A stretch of DNA of 64,000 nt from Alopecurus myosuroides (GCA_028641055.1 CM054058.1:82192020-82256019), one strand, 5' to 3'. Counted from the first letter of the stretch, positions 1 through 12,029 are shown. Translations and numbers: made by a program. Notes: generated by a model from the sequence alone, not told the origin.

Positions 1-1480
1 CCATCATTGTCATTCTCATCGGAATCTTCTTTGTTAGAATCAATAGCCATTGGGGCCTCATCATCGTAATTAGGATCCTCAACAGAAAACTTTAGCTCAT
101 AGAACCCATCTCGAATAAAAACAGGCCATTTATCTGGGATCACCGTGTAATCCATACACCCCACCAAGATGCGTAACACTCCATGCTTCCTAGTAAATTT
201 CATGTCCACCTTTATCGTGTTGCCAAAAAGAGAGATGAGACTCCAAAGCAATAAAAAATCACCCCTATGAGGAGAGGGGATATCAAACACTAATCCAAAT
301 CCCAGGCAACGTCCATAGGGGCTTGAAAACAGCCGCCCAAACCTCCACCGTAATCACACATGGACTGTTTGGAATATGACATGCCCCAAAGACGATCATA
401 CGATCAAGCTCACTCCTGGATGGGAAAGACACTTTGAACACATTGTCTCCCACCTCGAGAACCTCCCATTTGAACTGCTCAGAAGGAACCAATCTCTATA
501 GCTGAATAATGACCTCGTCAACAGAAAGCGATCCTCCCGTGACTGTAAGCTTACCCAGCCTCGCATAATCGATCTTAGGCTTCGTAACCACAGCCTCGTA
601 AAACATCAATCTCTCATCAATAAAATCATGCGTGATAACCTGCTGCTTCACAGCCGATAATAGATGGCAATCCTCGGGCTCGTGACCAGAACCCTCACAA
701 TATTCACACGCAACTACCGTGCATTCGGCACTGAGATGACCCTGCACACCACATTTGAAACACTTAGCTTTATCTTTCTTTGCTTTTTTCGTAGCCAATT
801 CATCATCACAATCAGAAACCGAAGCCAAGTCCAAACTCACCGTCGCCGTTTGCAGCGTTGGTTGGACCCCTTCTCCTCTAGTCGCATTAGCTGCAGCCAG
901 ACGCTGTGCAGCTCCAAAATCCGCGCCGGTGACAGGGAGGATCACTGTGCCAGGCGCGCGTACAACAGCTTGAGCAGCCGATGCGCTCGGTAGCACATGT
1001 GCTGCTGGAGATTGCTGCACCACAGCTACCGGAGGTGCTGCAGCAGCAGCCGTACCCTGCTGCACCGCCGAAGCCCCTTGGGCTCTCAACGCCTCTGTCA
1101 CCTGCCTCACTACGGCCGCGACCGTATCTTCACGGAGCTCACCCGAGCCGCCGTCGGTGGGCCTGGCCGGCACGGGACTGCGTCCCCTCCCTCGTCCGCG
1201 GTAATTCGCATTCGAGCGCCCACGGTTATAACCACGACCGCCATAGTTGGAGCTGTATGGTCTACGAAAGCGATCACCACCGCCTCCGCCTTGCTAACCC
1301 TGGTTGAAACCGGCACTGGCGTTGAAGCCACCGAAGGCACCGGCGTTGCCCTGCGGGAACTCGCCGTTCCTCGGGTAAGCCCCCTGCCCCGCCGTGCCGC
1401 TAGGGCCCCCTGGTTGTAGTTGCCAAACCGCACGGGAGCGCCGCCGCGAGAGGCATGCAAACAACTGACACCAATTACAT
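1..1480 (-). pseudogene. Zinc-knuckle / DUF4283-type retroelement-like gene, broken
   Basis: I read a decayed gene on the minus strand. From its N-terminus it has a Gly/Arg/Asn-rich segment (about 1480-1180), an Ala/Gln-rich stretch, then two CCHC knuckles of spacing C-x2-C-x4-H-x4-C (CFKCGVQGHLSAEC and CEYCEGSGHEPEDC) near 700-770. A C-terminal part (about 1-500) resembles the DUF4283-like region of many grass zinc-knuckle proteins and ends in an acidic tail. Such proteins bind nucleic acid and are usually retroelement-derived. Damage seen: an in-frame TAG near 1294, another TAG at about 496, a frameshift near 283 and probably one near 1400. The reading frame continues to position 1, so the true 3' end may lie outside. 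A LINE ORF1-like or domesticated gag-like origin are both possible. Confidence 0.6.
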
Positions 1481-2186
1481 GGTAATGGAGGGCGATAGCA
1501 GCGGCGACCAGGGCGCCCGCAGCGGCTCCCCGGAGAGCTCCGGCGCCTCCCCCCTTCGTGGACGCTTCTGGGCGTCCTCTGCAGACGAAGACGGCGAGGA
1601 AGCGAGTGGTGGCTCATCTCACTCTCCTTGTTCGCTGGGCTACCGCTGCAGGGCGCCGACGCCGGCAGCGTCACGGGACTTGGTGGAGGGCCGCAAGGAG
1701 AAGAGGGAGTACAAGAAACGGCAACAGCGCTGGGCGGCGGCGCAACTACGGGTTTCACCGGCGCAGGTATGTATCTCAGGAGGATCGCCGCCGATTTCCC
1801 ATTCTGGTTCTTCGTCTCGGGATCGGCACTGACATCTGCTGTGTCTTCCCCCTAGCACGTTCGCGTATGTGGAGGAGGATCAACCGTGGTATGTCGTTCG
1901 TCGGTTAAGAGGAAAACTGCGGCACGTTATCGACGACGAACCGTTGCCGTCGGTGAGCTTGTCCGGTGGGATCCATGGCGATCCGCGTTTGAACTCCGAT
2001 CTGTTCCTGTCGGTAGGCCACACGGGCCGAGCTCGCCGAATTCTTATGGGCCGTTATCGGTCTTGTCAGCGGAAAGAAAATTGTCAGGGCCATGCGGGCC
2101 CTCCGCATCGGATAACCTGGACTCATCGAGCACCGGCTCGGGTAGGGTTCACGAGACTAACGCACGCGGCTCCGGTTCTGCGTACG

Positions 2187-2290
2187 ATGGCGAACCAGGG
2201 CGGCGGCGGAGGGCAGTACGGTGATGGCCGTGGCGGCGGCGGCGGACAATATGGAGATGGCCGCGGGTTTCCTCGCGGCAAAGCCGGTCT
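2187..2290 (+). pseudogene. Fragment of a Gly-rich N-terminus
   Basis: An ATG at 2187 opens a short Gly-rich frame with two copies of the block GGGGGQYGDGRG. This composition resembles the N-termini of the zinc-knuckle family seen on the opposite strand at the left edge. It could be the first exon of a divergently oriented relative, cut off by the MITE that follows. No downstream coding is seen. The 1481-2186 stretch before it is GC-rich with only overlapping open frames that I cannot assign. Confidence 0.25.
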
Positions 2291-2401
2291 CAAATTAGTT
2301 GTCATAGATTTGTCAAAATATGGATCATCTAGACGTATTTTAGTGTATAGATACATCTATATCTTGACAAATTCATGACATCTAATTTTGGACGGAGGGG
2401 G
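2291..2401. mobile_element. Stowaway-like MITE, left tip missing
   Basis: The segment is an imperfect palindrome. Its right end reads GGACGGAGGGGG followed by TA, matching the CTCCCTCCGTCC-type tip and TA target of Triticeae Stowaway elements. The left arm pairs with the right arm internally (TTGTCAAAATAT against ATATCTTGACAA) but the outer left tip is absent, so the element is truncated or was cut during a rearrangement. Confidence 0.65.
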
Positions 2402-2539
2402 TACAAGATACTTACGGGTGGAGATGGGCTGTAACATATGAATTCTGCTCCCTAGCATACGTGCACGATTCATGTGTGGTGGAGAAGGTGTCACCTAGTA
2501 AATTCTGCCACGCTACTCACTTATCATATAATCTTCTGA

Positions 2540-3289
2540 GTTATATGTGACACCTATGGGATTAGTAACTTTTGATCTAGTAAATTGTGACACATAGAGT
2601 ATATGATGCTGATTTGTCACACCTAATGAGTTAGATGTAACACTAGGGAATTTTCGAGGAAAGAGGTCTCCATCAATAAGTTAGGTGTGAAATATAGGAA
2701 ATTTTCGAGAAAAAGTTCTCCACACAATAAGTTAGGTGGGACACCTAGGTGATCTTGTAGGAAAGAGCTCACCACCAAATAAGGCCTCCTTTGATTTGAA
2801 GGATCTTCTCAGGATTTCCGTAGGATTCAGTTCCTAAGGATTTTTTCCCATCAAACACGTATGATTCGTTGGATTGTACCTGGCAGGAACAAATCCCATA
2901 GGGATTCCGTAGACTGTTTTCACGAGAAAAGGAAAATGAAGTCAGACCTGATGGAAGAATCCTGGCGCGAAGAAAACATCCATTTGGAGTGTTCCTGTGG
3001 GTTCCATCGATACAATCAAACATCTATTTGGAGAGTTCATGTACCTATAGCATTGGTAAGGACACGCCACTCCATTCCTTTGCACTTCCTATCCCTTTGC
3101 GATTCCTACCCTGTGATTCAAAGAGGCCCTAAGTTAGTTGGAACACATAGGAAATTTCCAGGAAACAGCTCTCCATTCAATGGTTAGGTGGAACAATTAT
3201 AAAATCTTCTCCTACATCCGTTCTAAAATATAAAATGCATAACACTTTCTTTTACCGTCACTTCGACAAAAAAAAGGTTACTTATTTAA
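2540..3289. repeat. Left inverted arm made of about 52-bp subrepeats
   Basis: This arm is homologous, in inverted orientation, to 19022-19553. Units of about 51 bp begin with AATAAGTTAGG or a close variant at roughly 2624, 2675, 2726, 3130 and 3178; a Tourist MITE separates the third from the fourth. The outer limit of matching is the GTTATATGTGACAC block near 2540. At the inner side both arms run into the same Stowaway-like sequence (CCGTTCTAAAATATAAAA). The match resumes after the A1 insertion at 12571-12605 (AACATGTGTTTAA). The arms may be long TIRs of a foldback or Mutator-like element, or an inverted duplication. Confidence 0.6.
2783..3129. mobile_element. Tourist-like MITE (PIF/Harbinger type)
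   Basis: The ends are GGCCTCCTTTGA on the left and TCAAAGAGGCCC on the right, an inverted pair, flanked by TAA on both sides (2780-2782 and 3130-3132). A TAA/TTA target and GGCCTNTTTGA-like termini are typical of grass Tourist MITEs. At 347 bp it has no coding capacity. It lies inside the left inverted arm and has no counterpart in the right arm, so it inserted after the arms arose. Confidence 0.8.
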
Positions 3290-3304
3290 TGTCGGATATA
3301 TACT
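3290..3304 (+). repeat. Remnant of the A1 5' LTR
   Basis: Only TGTCGGATATATACT remains. It is identical to the start of the intact LTR at 12030 and is directly preceded by the TTTAA duplication. The next bases already belong to gag, so an internal deletion removed the rest of the LTR, the primer binding site and the leader. Confidence 0.85.
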
Positions 3305-4029
3305 ATTGACTAAAAAAGGTTTTGTATAACCAATCAGTACAAGCAATGCATGCTTTCGTCAATGGACTAAAATCCGGACTTGTACCGTTCATGGTTGGTT
3401 CCAAACAGCACAAAGATCTCGGATCTATGCTTACAACCGCCAATGAACACGCTGCAGCCGAAGACGACATCAGAGCAAGAGGAGGCAATATCGATGCACT
3501 GATACTGGCCAAGAAAAATCCTCGCCCTGAGAAAAAAGGAACTTCGGATGCAACACCAAAACCCAAAGAGGTTAACATAGCCTTTGGAAGTGAAAAAGGG
3601 AATAGGTGGAAAGAACGCAGTTCAGAACCAATCAACTACACTAAAGAAGAGTGGGAGAAGATTAAGTCGGAGCCCTCCGTCCACCATTCGCAATTTGGGA
3701 AACCCACCCATAGAAACACGCAATGCCGGCTGAATAAGCACATGAAAGGCAGTGCAGGATCCGGAAATAAGGGGAAGAGTTCCAAAAGGAAATTTTCCAA
3801 ACAAAAGCCAGAAGGTGAGAAAGAAGACAGTGAATCGGACACTGAAGAAAAAATCCAGGAACAACAGCGAAATGGCGAACCCAAGTTTCCGAGAGTTGAT
3901 GGAGAATGCGCCCTAACTTTCTTGGCAACTCCGTCAGCAAAGGTGGCAAAAAGAACACTTCGAGAAATAAACGCGGTTGTTCCGGCAACCCCGAAATTTT
4001 TGAAGTATTCGAACACACCAATCACCTGA
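3305..4029 (+). pseudogene. gag: A1 gag (N-terminus missing)
   Basis: This open frame is the C-terminal part of a gypsy Gag, the structural protein that packages the element RNA. It holds a basic, Lys/Gln/Ser-rich segment and the peptide FVNGLKSGLVPF, which resembles the end of the plant retrotransposon gag domain. A degenerate knuckle-like His/Cys patch lies near 3680-3730. The start is lost in the 5' deletion; the ATG at 3322 is internal to the original protein. The frame ends at a stop at 4027-4029, just before the protease region. Basic composition and position upstream of protease support the call. Confidence 0.7.
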
Positions 4030-4704
4030 GATCAGTCTGATCATCCCGGGAACATCCCTGAACCCGGCACACAAGCTCTTGTTGTAAGCTCTATCGTCCA
4101 GAACACTAGGCTAAAAAGAGTGCTGATGGACGGAGGATCCAGCATTAACATAATGTATCTGGATACGCTGAGGCATCTGAAAATCTCCGAGTCCCAGCTC
4201 AATTACAGCAACATACGCTTCCATGGCATTGTTCCTGGCAGGCAAGCACGATCCCTAGGAGAAATTTCCCTAGATGTCACTTTCGGAGAAAAAGATCACT
4301 TCCGTGAGGAAAAATTATCCTTCGAGTTGGTGCCGTTCGAAAGCGTGTATCACGCAATACTCGGACGTCCAGCTTTCGCCAAATTTATGGCAGGATCATG
4401 TTATATCTATAACAAGCTGAAGATACCAGGGCCGAAAGGAGGAGTAATCACCATAACTAGAGACTTCAAACTGGCGAACAAGCTGGAAAAAGAAAACGCC
4501 ATTTTCGCTGAAAGGGTCATAGCAAAGGAAGAGCTGAAGGAGCTGGCTAAGGAAGTATCGCCGACAGAAATGCCGGCAGGAAAAGAAACCCGGAAGCCAG
4601 CAGATAGCTTCAAGGCATCCGAGAATACACGACAGGTAATCCTAGATCCCAACGATTCGATAAAATTTGTCGTAATAGGAACTGCGATGACCGACAAATA
4701 GGAA
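4030..4704 (+). pseudogene. pol: A1 pol: aspartic protease region
   Basis: The frame contains LMDGGSSINIMY, a retropepsin-like active-site block in which the usual D-[ST]-G appears as D-G-G, as in many Tat elements. The block ILGRPAF follows about 80 residues later; it is the conserved segment near the end of the protease. The protease processes Gag-Pol inside the virus-like particle. A stop (TAG at 4699-4701) separates it from the reverse transcriptase frame, which continues directly (EGELIKFLRENWDIFA), so this looks like a single point mutation in a once continuous pol. Confidence 0.8.
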
Positions 4705-6197
4705 GGCGAGCTCATCAAGTTCCTCCGTGAGAACTGGGATATTTTCGCCAGGTGTCCGGCTGACATGCCAGGCGTACCCAGGGAACTTGCTGAGCATCAA
4801 CTCAAGGTGGTTCCAGGCTCCAAACCCGTCAAACAAGTTCTCCGTCGATTTGACGGAAGAAGACGGAAGGCTATTGGCAAGGAAATAATCCGGCTTTTAG
4901 TAGCAGATTTCATCCAGGAAGTAATACACACTGAATGGTCTGCAAATCCAGTATTAGTACCGAAGAAAGACACTACTGCTCTTAGAACGTGTATAGATTA
5001 CACCGGCTTGAACAAACTGTGTCCAAAAGATAGGTTCGCGTTACCGCGAATCGATCAAATAATAGATGCCACCGCAGGCTCTGAGCTTTTATGCTTTTTG
5101 GATGCATATTCCGGGTATCACCAAATACGCATGAAAAAGGAAGATCAAATTAAGACTTCTTTTATAACCCCGTATGGGACGTATTATTACGTAACCATGC
5201 CATTTGGCCTGAAGAACGCAGGTGCAACTTACCAGCGTTGCGTAGTCATATTGGCAAAAATGTCCACGTTTACGTAGACGATATTGCTGTCGTAACCAAG
5301 GAAAAAGACACACTCCTTGAGGATTTTCGAGAAACCTTCGAAAACTTGCGCACTTACAAGATGAAGTTAAATCCATCAAAGTGTGTATTCGGGGTTCCCT
5401 CAGGAAAACTTCTGGGTTTTATCGTTTCTCACAGAGGAATAGAAGTTAAACCAGAAAAGATCAAAGCCATCTTGAACATCTCCAAACCTACGTGTGTAAA
5501 AGATGTCCAAAGATTGACGGGTTCCGCCGCTGCCGTCAGCAGATTTATTAGTCGGCTGGGGGATAAAGCCTTACCACTCTACAAGTTGCTGAAAAAATCC
5601 GACAAATTCAAGTGGACAGAAAAGGCCGATGCAGCGTTAACCCAGTTGAAGGAAACTTTGATGAAAGCTCCGATTTTGGCATCCCCAAAAGACGAAGAAC
5701 CTATGTTATTGTACCTCACGGCTACAAACAGGGTGATTAGTGCGGTAATTGTTGTGGAACAGAAGAAAGACGAACAAAGCATACCATATCAGCATCCGGT
5801 ATATTACATAAGTGAAGTTTTCTCCGAGTCCAAGCAAACGTACCCACACTACCAAAAACTGGCATATGGCGTATTTTTCGCATCTAGAAAATTGCGCCAT
5901 TACTTCCAAGGACATTCCATAACAGTGGTATGTAAAGCACCACTAGGGGATATAATAAGCAATGCGGAGGCAACTGGCCGAGTAGCCAAATGGGGTATCG
6001 AGCTAGCAGCCTTCGACATTAAGTACCAGCCAAGGACGGCAATAAAATCCCAGGTTTTGGCAGATTTTGTCGCCGACTGGACGGAAGCAATGGAGAAAAC
6101 ACCAATGATAGAGTCCGAGTACTGGATCATGCACTTTGACGGATCCAAGATGAAGGAGGGCGCTGGAGCTGGTGTAGTCTTAAAGTCCCCTAAATGA
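4705..6197 (+). pseudogene. pol: A1 pol: reverse transcriptase and RNase H
   Basis: Reverse transcriptase blocks are readable: NPVLVPKKD, CIDYTGLNK, LDAYSGYHQI, TMPFGLKNAGATYQR and the catalytic VYVDDI at about 5268-5285. Between ATYQR and YVDD a small deletion shifts the frame near 5240-5260 and removes several codons. Downstream lie the RNase H (YHPVYYISEVF-like context near 5800) and the connection domain. This enzyme copies element RNA into cDNA. The frame ends at a TGA at 6195-6197 inside the second RNase H, so the enzyme cannot be made intact. Gypsy identity is clear from RT motifs and domain order. Confidence 0.85.
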
Positions 6198-6705
6198 GAC
6201 ACAATGGAGTACGTATTACAAATACACTTCAACGCCAGCAATAACATGGCAGAATACGAAGCTCTGCTTCATGGCTTGCATATTGCAAAAGAAATAGGGG
6301 TAAAGCGCATCTTGTGCTATGGCGACTCGGATTTGGTAAAGCATCAACTTAACCAAACCTGGGACGCAAAAAGCCCTATAATGGCCGAATACCGAAGAAC
6401 AGTGGACGACTTCGCCATTTGTTGTTTTTGGATTCGAAGTACTCCACGTTAAAAGGGAGGAAAATTGGAACGCGGATGCGTTAGCCCGCATGGGGTCAGA
6501 GAGGGTAAAAATCCTACCACCAGGTGTATTCGTCCAGCATTTATACGAGCCATCCATAAAAGGTGGAGATATCGACTATCCTCTGGCTTCCGAGTCAATT
6601 GAAGTTATGCTCGTCAACCCGGACTGGACAATTACTTATTTAAACTTCTTAGTAAACCAGAAGTACCCGGAAGGAGCAGACGAAGTCTTGCAGAGACAAA
6701 TCTAG
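6110..6705 (+). pseudogene. pol: A1 pol: second, archaeal-type RNase H
   Basis: After the first RNase H comes a further RNase H-like domain with its carboxylates in order: MHFDGS (Asp), NNMAEYEAL (Glu) and YGDSD (Asp). The C-terminal part includes WNADALARMGS. An additional archaeal-type RNase H is a known acquisition of the Tat branch and supports the lineage call. It is broken by a TGA at 6195 and a frameshift near 6415-6450. The following residues to about 6705 link to the integrase. Confidence 0.75.
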
Positions 6706-7919
6706 CGTCGATGCAAAGGATACACGGTAATTGACAATTGCCTGTACAAACGCAGTACTTCCGGAATTTTTCTGCGGTGTATTTCACCAGAAGAAGGACG
6801 AGAAATCCTGCAAGAAATCCATGCCGGAGATTGCGGACATAATGCTCAATCAAAAAGCATAGTTAAAAAAGCATTTCGTGCTGGGTTTTTCTGGCTAACA
6901 GCCAAGACAGATGCTGAGCACATAGTCAACACATGTGTAGGGTGTCAATATTACGCCAATCAGACTAATATGCCGGCCCAAGCACTCAAAACTATCCCCA
7001 TTACATGGTCGTTTGCGGTATGGGGGCTAGATATGATGGGACCATTCAAAACTACGCGAGGTGGACTTACACATCTACTTGTAGCTGTGGATAAGTATAC
7101 CAAATGGGTGGAGGCTAAACCCATCAAAAAGCTGGACGGTGTAACCGCCAGAAATTTCATCATTGACATAGTCATGAGATATGGCGTTCCACACAGCATA
7201 ATAACCGACAACGGGACAAATTTCTCCATTGGGGAGTTGGCAAAATATTGCCGACAAACAGGAATTCACCTAGATCTAGCATCTGTGGCACACCCGCAAT
7301 CCAATGGACAGGTTGAGAGAATGAATAGCTCAATCCTGCAAGGAATACGCCCAAGACTCGAATCTCCTCTTCATAGAGCAGCTGGAGCATGGGTAGAAGA
7401 GCTACCTTCCGTGCTTTGGAGTATTCGAACAACGCCAAACAGGTCAACTAGGCAAACCCCGTTTTTCCTAGTTTATGGTGCGGAAGCTATCCTTCCAACA
7501 GACATGATCCATGATAGCCCAAGAGTGCGGGATTTCGACGACTCGGATGCCGAAGAAGCACGACAGGATGCCGTCGATCTCTTAGAAGAGGAACGAGATC
7601 TTGTGCTTCAAAGATCCGCCATTTACCAGCAAGGTTTACGACTTACCATAGTCGGAAAATCAGGCATCGTTCTTTTAAAGAAGGTGACCTAGTGCTGAGA
7701 TTGGTACAACAAAGGAAGCATAAATTGGCCCCAGTATGGGAAGGACCATTTGTCATTAGTAAAGCCATAAAGAATGGATCATATTATCTTGTCGACATTC
7801 GAGATACGGAAGACGATCCTAAGAAGCCGAATCGCAAAAGAAAGAGAAAGATAGATGTTGAGCTAGGAGAGACAAAGAGGCCTTGGAGTATCCAGCAGTT
7901 ACGTCCCTTCTATACTTAG
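6706..7919 (+). pseudogene. pol: A1 pol: integrase
   Basis: The H2C2 zinc finger is readable near 6820-6955 (HAGDCGH then CVGCQYY). The core has the DDE triad: Asp in WGLDMMGPF, Asp in IITDNGTNF and Glu in NGQVERMN. The GPF segment and a basic C-terminal tail (PNRKRKRKID) follow, ending at 7919 after SIQQLRPFYT. Integrase inserts the cDNA into the chromosome. I see no chromodomain, as expected for Tat and unlike element B. Damage: a stop near 6703, a frameshift near 7640 and a stop at 7690-7692. The C-terminal piece restarts at 7692. Confidence 0.85.
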
Positions 7920-8537
7920 TTCAATTTCTATCTAAACATCTTTGAGATCATGAAATAAAGTTGTCGGAATTCCTGCATCCATGTTTTTACAAGTTTATTA
8001 TAGTACAAAGCATGATTCCACCTTATCTATTTCCCAATGATCTTACAAAATACTCGATGTTAACCCGAATTGTGCCTGCATGCTCGGTGTTAAAAAACTG
8101 AATGATTTTCAGCCTGCTAACGGCTAAAGGAAACTCGGATTGTGCCTGCGTGCCCAAGTTTCAAAAAATTCCTTGCTTTTCTCTAAGTATTATCTGATTG
8201 TTTATGTGTTGGGTCATTGGAGCTAGTTAGTAAAAATGCCTTTAGTATGATCCATGTTTCCGAGTTTGAACTGATTGGTTATACCCAGTAATTCGGCATG
8301 ATGATTCATAGTACTATTGAGCCATTTCAAACACTAAGGATAGATAAAACACATAAGCCAGAGAATTTAGAAGATAGTTATACCCGAAAACCTTGCAAAG
8401 AATTTCATAATTAAAACTGCAAAAGGTGGAGTTCTTTTTTATACAAAAGAATAGAAGCATTACAATATAAATTACATTGTAAAAGTGCAGTAATGCTCCT
8501 ATTGTCTACTCCCACCATCCAGGTTAAGGACAGCCCT
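7920..8537. other. A1 spacer between pol and the antisense gene
   Basis: About 600 bp of AT-rich sequence without a coding frame. It includes two near-copies of a GAATTGTGCCTGC motif about 72 bp apart (near 8070 and 8142). It probably holds the 3' ends of both convergent transcription units: sense pol ending at 7919 and the antisense gene ending at 8538. Confidence 0.5.
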
Positions 8538-11491
8538 TCAAGCATCCGACTCATCGTCGTTGTTGTCATTCTCGGGGGCTTCGGGGATCTCCTCTTCCGG
8601 ATAGGTGATGGAGATGTTCACCATGGAGGCGATCTTGGTGGCGTGTCCTTTGATTTCATCGAAGATGGTGGTTCTCTGGGTTTCCGTGTATCCTTGAGGG
8701 ATACCGGACGCCACGCGCCAAGACTTGGCACCAGGGTAATGCATACGCATAAGGCCGAGAGCCATGCATGCACCAACTCGTGCTGCGGAGCGTAAGGTGG
8801 ACTCCCTGGACTCCTCCACCTCCAAGATAGCACACGAAAGTTTCTCAACTTCCGAGAACTCCCAGTCCTTGTGGGAAGGAACTTGTTGATCAGCTGCATG
8901 TCAGCAGCTCTGATCGCGGTCCACACCTTCCCAAAGGCTCGGATTCTATCAATCCGAGTAAGATCTGGGTTATCTCCTGTTTTTTCAGACAAAACAACCA
9001 AAAGGTTAAGTGAAAAAGCAGAGAAAGAAAGCAAGACAGGGAAAAAGTGGTAAAAGAAATAAACTTACCGAGGATCTTGTCGATTTCGGAGCCTTCCTCC
9101 AGGCGCAGATTTAAGGCATTTTCCAAGTCCTGAATGGTGGACTTGTCCTTTTCCGCCTGCTCGGAAGCCTTGGACTGAGCAATTCCAAGGGCCAGATTGC
9201 TGGCTTCCAGATCTTTTTTGGCCTTCATAAGTTCCTTATGAAGGTCCAAATTCTCCTGACCGAGACTGGCAGCATTGCTGGCATCTTCAGCTATTTCCTT
9301 GGCCTTGGCCAAAGCAGCTGGAAAGCAAGGAAAACATTCCGAGTTTAGAAAATCCTTGAGAAAGTACTTAGGGATAATCCGGATAAAAAACTTTAGAGAA
9401 TAAAACATACCTGTTGTTTCCGACAGCTGCAGCTGAGACGATGCCAGCTCCGCCTCTTTCACATCAAGAATAGAAAGAAGATTTCTAACTTCTTTATTCT
9501 TGACCGAAAGTTTATTGAAAACTTCCATGTTAATGGATTCAGCGGTTTGCTGGAACACGACAACGAAAAGAGTAACTAAAAAGCATCAAGGAGAAAAGTA
9601 TACATTTTGCTTAATGCTTGGGGGCTAGAGTTAAATACCTGGCTCATTCGCTGCAAACCCGCCAAGTTTTCATTGAACTCTTTTGCGTATTCCGCAAAAA
9701 GAATTCCGGACGCGTTTAGGCCATCGTTGATGTTCTTGATGTCCTTGTCAAAGGTGGGAATCTCCTCATCGGTTGTTCGAGAAGAATTTCCCACCTCTGG
9801 GGCCGCCCTTTCCCTCGTGTCCGTGTCCGGCACAACGGGCTGGCTGGGCTCCAAAGACTCGGTGGTGGGGGCTGTGGCATGCTCTTCTGCCATCGTGTCC
9901 GGTGTGTCCGGTGCAATGACGGGAGAAGGTTGAGAGCCTCTGCTGGATACAACCTTGTGCCTATTCATCTTTTTGGGCTTTAGAGTGGAGGGAGGCAGGG
10001 TAAAGGCAAGACAAAAAGCCGGAAAAGGTTAAAACTCCGAAGGCAAAAGAAAACTCCGACAAAAGAAAATAACCTGGATGCTCTAACCTGGAGGTGGCGA
10101 CGGGAACCCCGTCAAGATCAATGATTTCCTCAGAGGAGGAGATCTTCTTGCGCTTTCGCCCACCTGCAAAGGCGGCGCGCAACGCCTCCAGTTCAGCTTC
10201 GGAAGCCAGCTGCGATTCGGGAAGGTCGGCGATCTGTCGAAAAGAAAAAGCAGAGTTAGAAGCGAAAAATCCGAGAAAACGTGGAAAAGTTTAATCCCAA
10301 ATGACGGAAAATAATACCTTGGGAACCGGGTTGTCGGCCGTATACATTGGCCGACTTGCTTCATATTGGTCACGGGATGCGACCAACTGGTTCACGCGCC
10401 TCCGCAAATCCCTCACGGCCCAGTCTTTGATGGTTGTCCGCATCTTGTCGCCGGTGCCCGTATACTCGTAAAGGAGACGACCACCATGGTTGGCTAATGG
10501 TTGGATCCGCCTATCCAACCAGCAAAGGACTGTGTCCATGCCGGTTAGAGGCAGATCAGAGGAAGTGAGTTTGGCGATGCGCCGCTTGATCCTTAGAAGA
10601 CCAGGCGGCAGAACTTGGAAGGCTTGAATTCCCCAATTCTCTTGGGGGAACAGCAGCAGTGTTTGAGAAAGGTGGAACCCCGATGGCCTTTTTCGGGAAA
10701 GGGACATTGGGATGATAAAAGAAGGAACCCGTCCAGAATTTGACGGATTCCGAAGTCTTGATCTTGGGGAACCAATCCTCCCTAAATCTTCGAAGAGTGA
10801 AGGAAATGGTTCCGCAAGTCGGGAGTGCACCCTCCGAAGAGTTCCGCTTAACCCCGAAGCAGTATAACTAGAAATCTAATCTAGGTTCTATGCCTGGAAA
10901 ACCCTCGAAGAGGGCCTGAAAGCCGGCCATATAAAGAATAGAGTTTCGTGGCAGGTTATGAGGCTGGATATTGTAGTGGGAGAGAACCTAGAATAAAAAG
11001 GCAGAAGGTGGCAGTCCCATACCTCTCAGAAGGTGGGAGGAGAGAAGAACCCATTCTCCGTCGTTCGGCATGGGTTCGTTCTCGGCCTCCGGAAGCCGCC
11101 ACTTCCCTTTCAACACTAACCCCTCCTTCTCCATGTTTGGAAGGAGGGACGACGGAATGCTGCAGGAAATCCAATTGTCGGCAGTTTCCATATCCTCGTC
11201 AGCTCCGGCGGCGGCGGACGCGGCGGCCTCCACGGCGGCGAGCTCGTCGCCCACGAGCGTGATTTTCTCCTCCGCCGTCTCGGGAGCGAACAGCGGAGAG
11301 GGCATGGAGCTCGAACCCGCAAGATCCACGGCGGCGGAAAGATCTCCTCCGTCCGCCGCGATGCCCGCGGTCTTCACTGGTTCATCGCCGCCGGCGTGCG
11401 TTGGGGAATCCAACATAGGATCCATCATGTTGATGATATCCTCAATGTCTTGCGCGATGGTGCGGGATGGCGAAGATGGCGGAGATGCCAT
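8538..11491 (-). pseudogene. A1 antisense gene (PF04195-type, 6 exons), broken
   Basis: A spliced gene runs opposite to gag-pol. Exons read from the minus strand: 11491-10318, 10233-10088, 9999-9639, 9549-9411, 9317-9069 and 8976-8538. Aligned to A2 the exon lengths agree to within a few bases (1174/1166, 146/146, 361/361, 139/139, 249/250, 439/440), which supports the structure. Exon 1 contains the segment typical of the 'putative gypsy type transposon' domain (LFEGF.GIEPRLDF, then TLRRFREDWF). Exons 3-5 are Glu/Lys/Ala-rich and probably coiled coil. Function is unknown. Damage: TAG after PSAFLF near 10988, a stop near 10868, frameshifts in exon 1 near 10620-10680, and an AG to AC change at the exon 3 acceptor near 10000. 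Confidence 0.75.
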
Positions 11492-12029
11492 TAGGTGGCG
11501 GCGCTGGTTCGCCTCCGGTGAGGTTTTGGGCACGGTGCGCGTTCGGAACTTTCTCTCTGCTGGAAGCTTGGGCGTGGTAATGGCGTTTGAAGTGGGTGCG
11601 GAAGGTTTTTCGAGAGGACGAAGAAGGCTATTTATAGCCGGAAATCCGTCACGATACGTGCTAACGACTCTTTTGACCGTTGGATGATCAACGCGTGTCA
11701 CTCGCCGGAAAATCCGGGAAATGAATCGACAGGGTGATTATGGCTATCTCCTCGTTTCCTGCGAGAATCTGTCAGAGATATGTTTCTGGGTTTCCCGCTT
11801 GAAACCCAAACGTCCCTTACGTCAGCATGATTAAAGCGCTGACGTAGGAGGTTCCTTCTCCGCGAAGGATCGTGTGAGAAAAGCCGGATTTTCAGAATTC
11901 CGAGTTTTACGTTACCATATCTTTTCAAAGAAGAATAAGAAGAATCAAGAATGCTGGCCAATATTTCTCGGACAATATACATTTGGCGACAGACGGCGAA
12001 TCAGAGTTTTAATCCTTCTTGAGGGCTAC

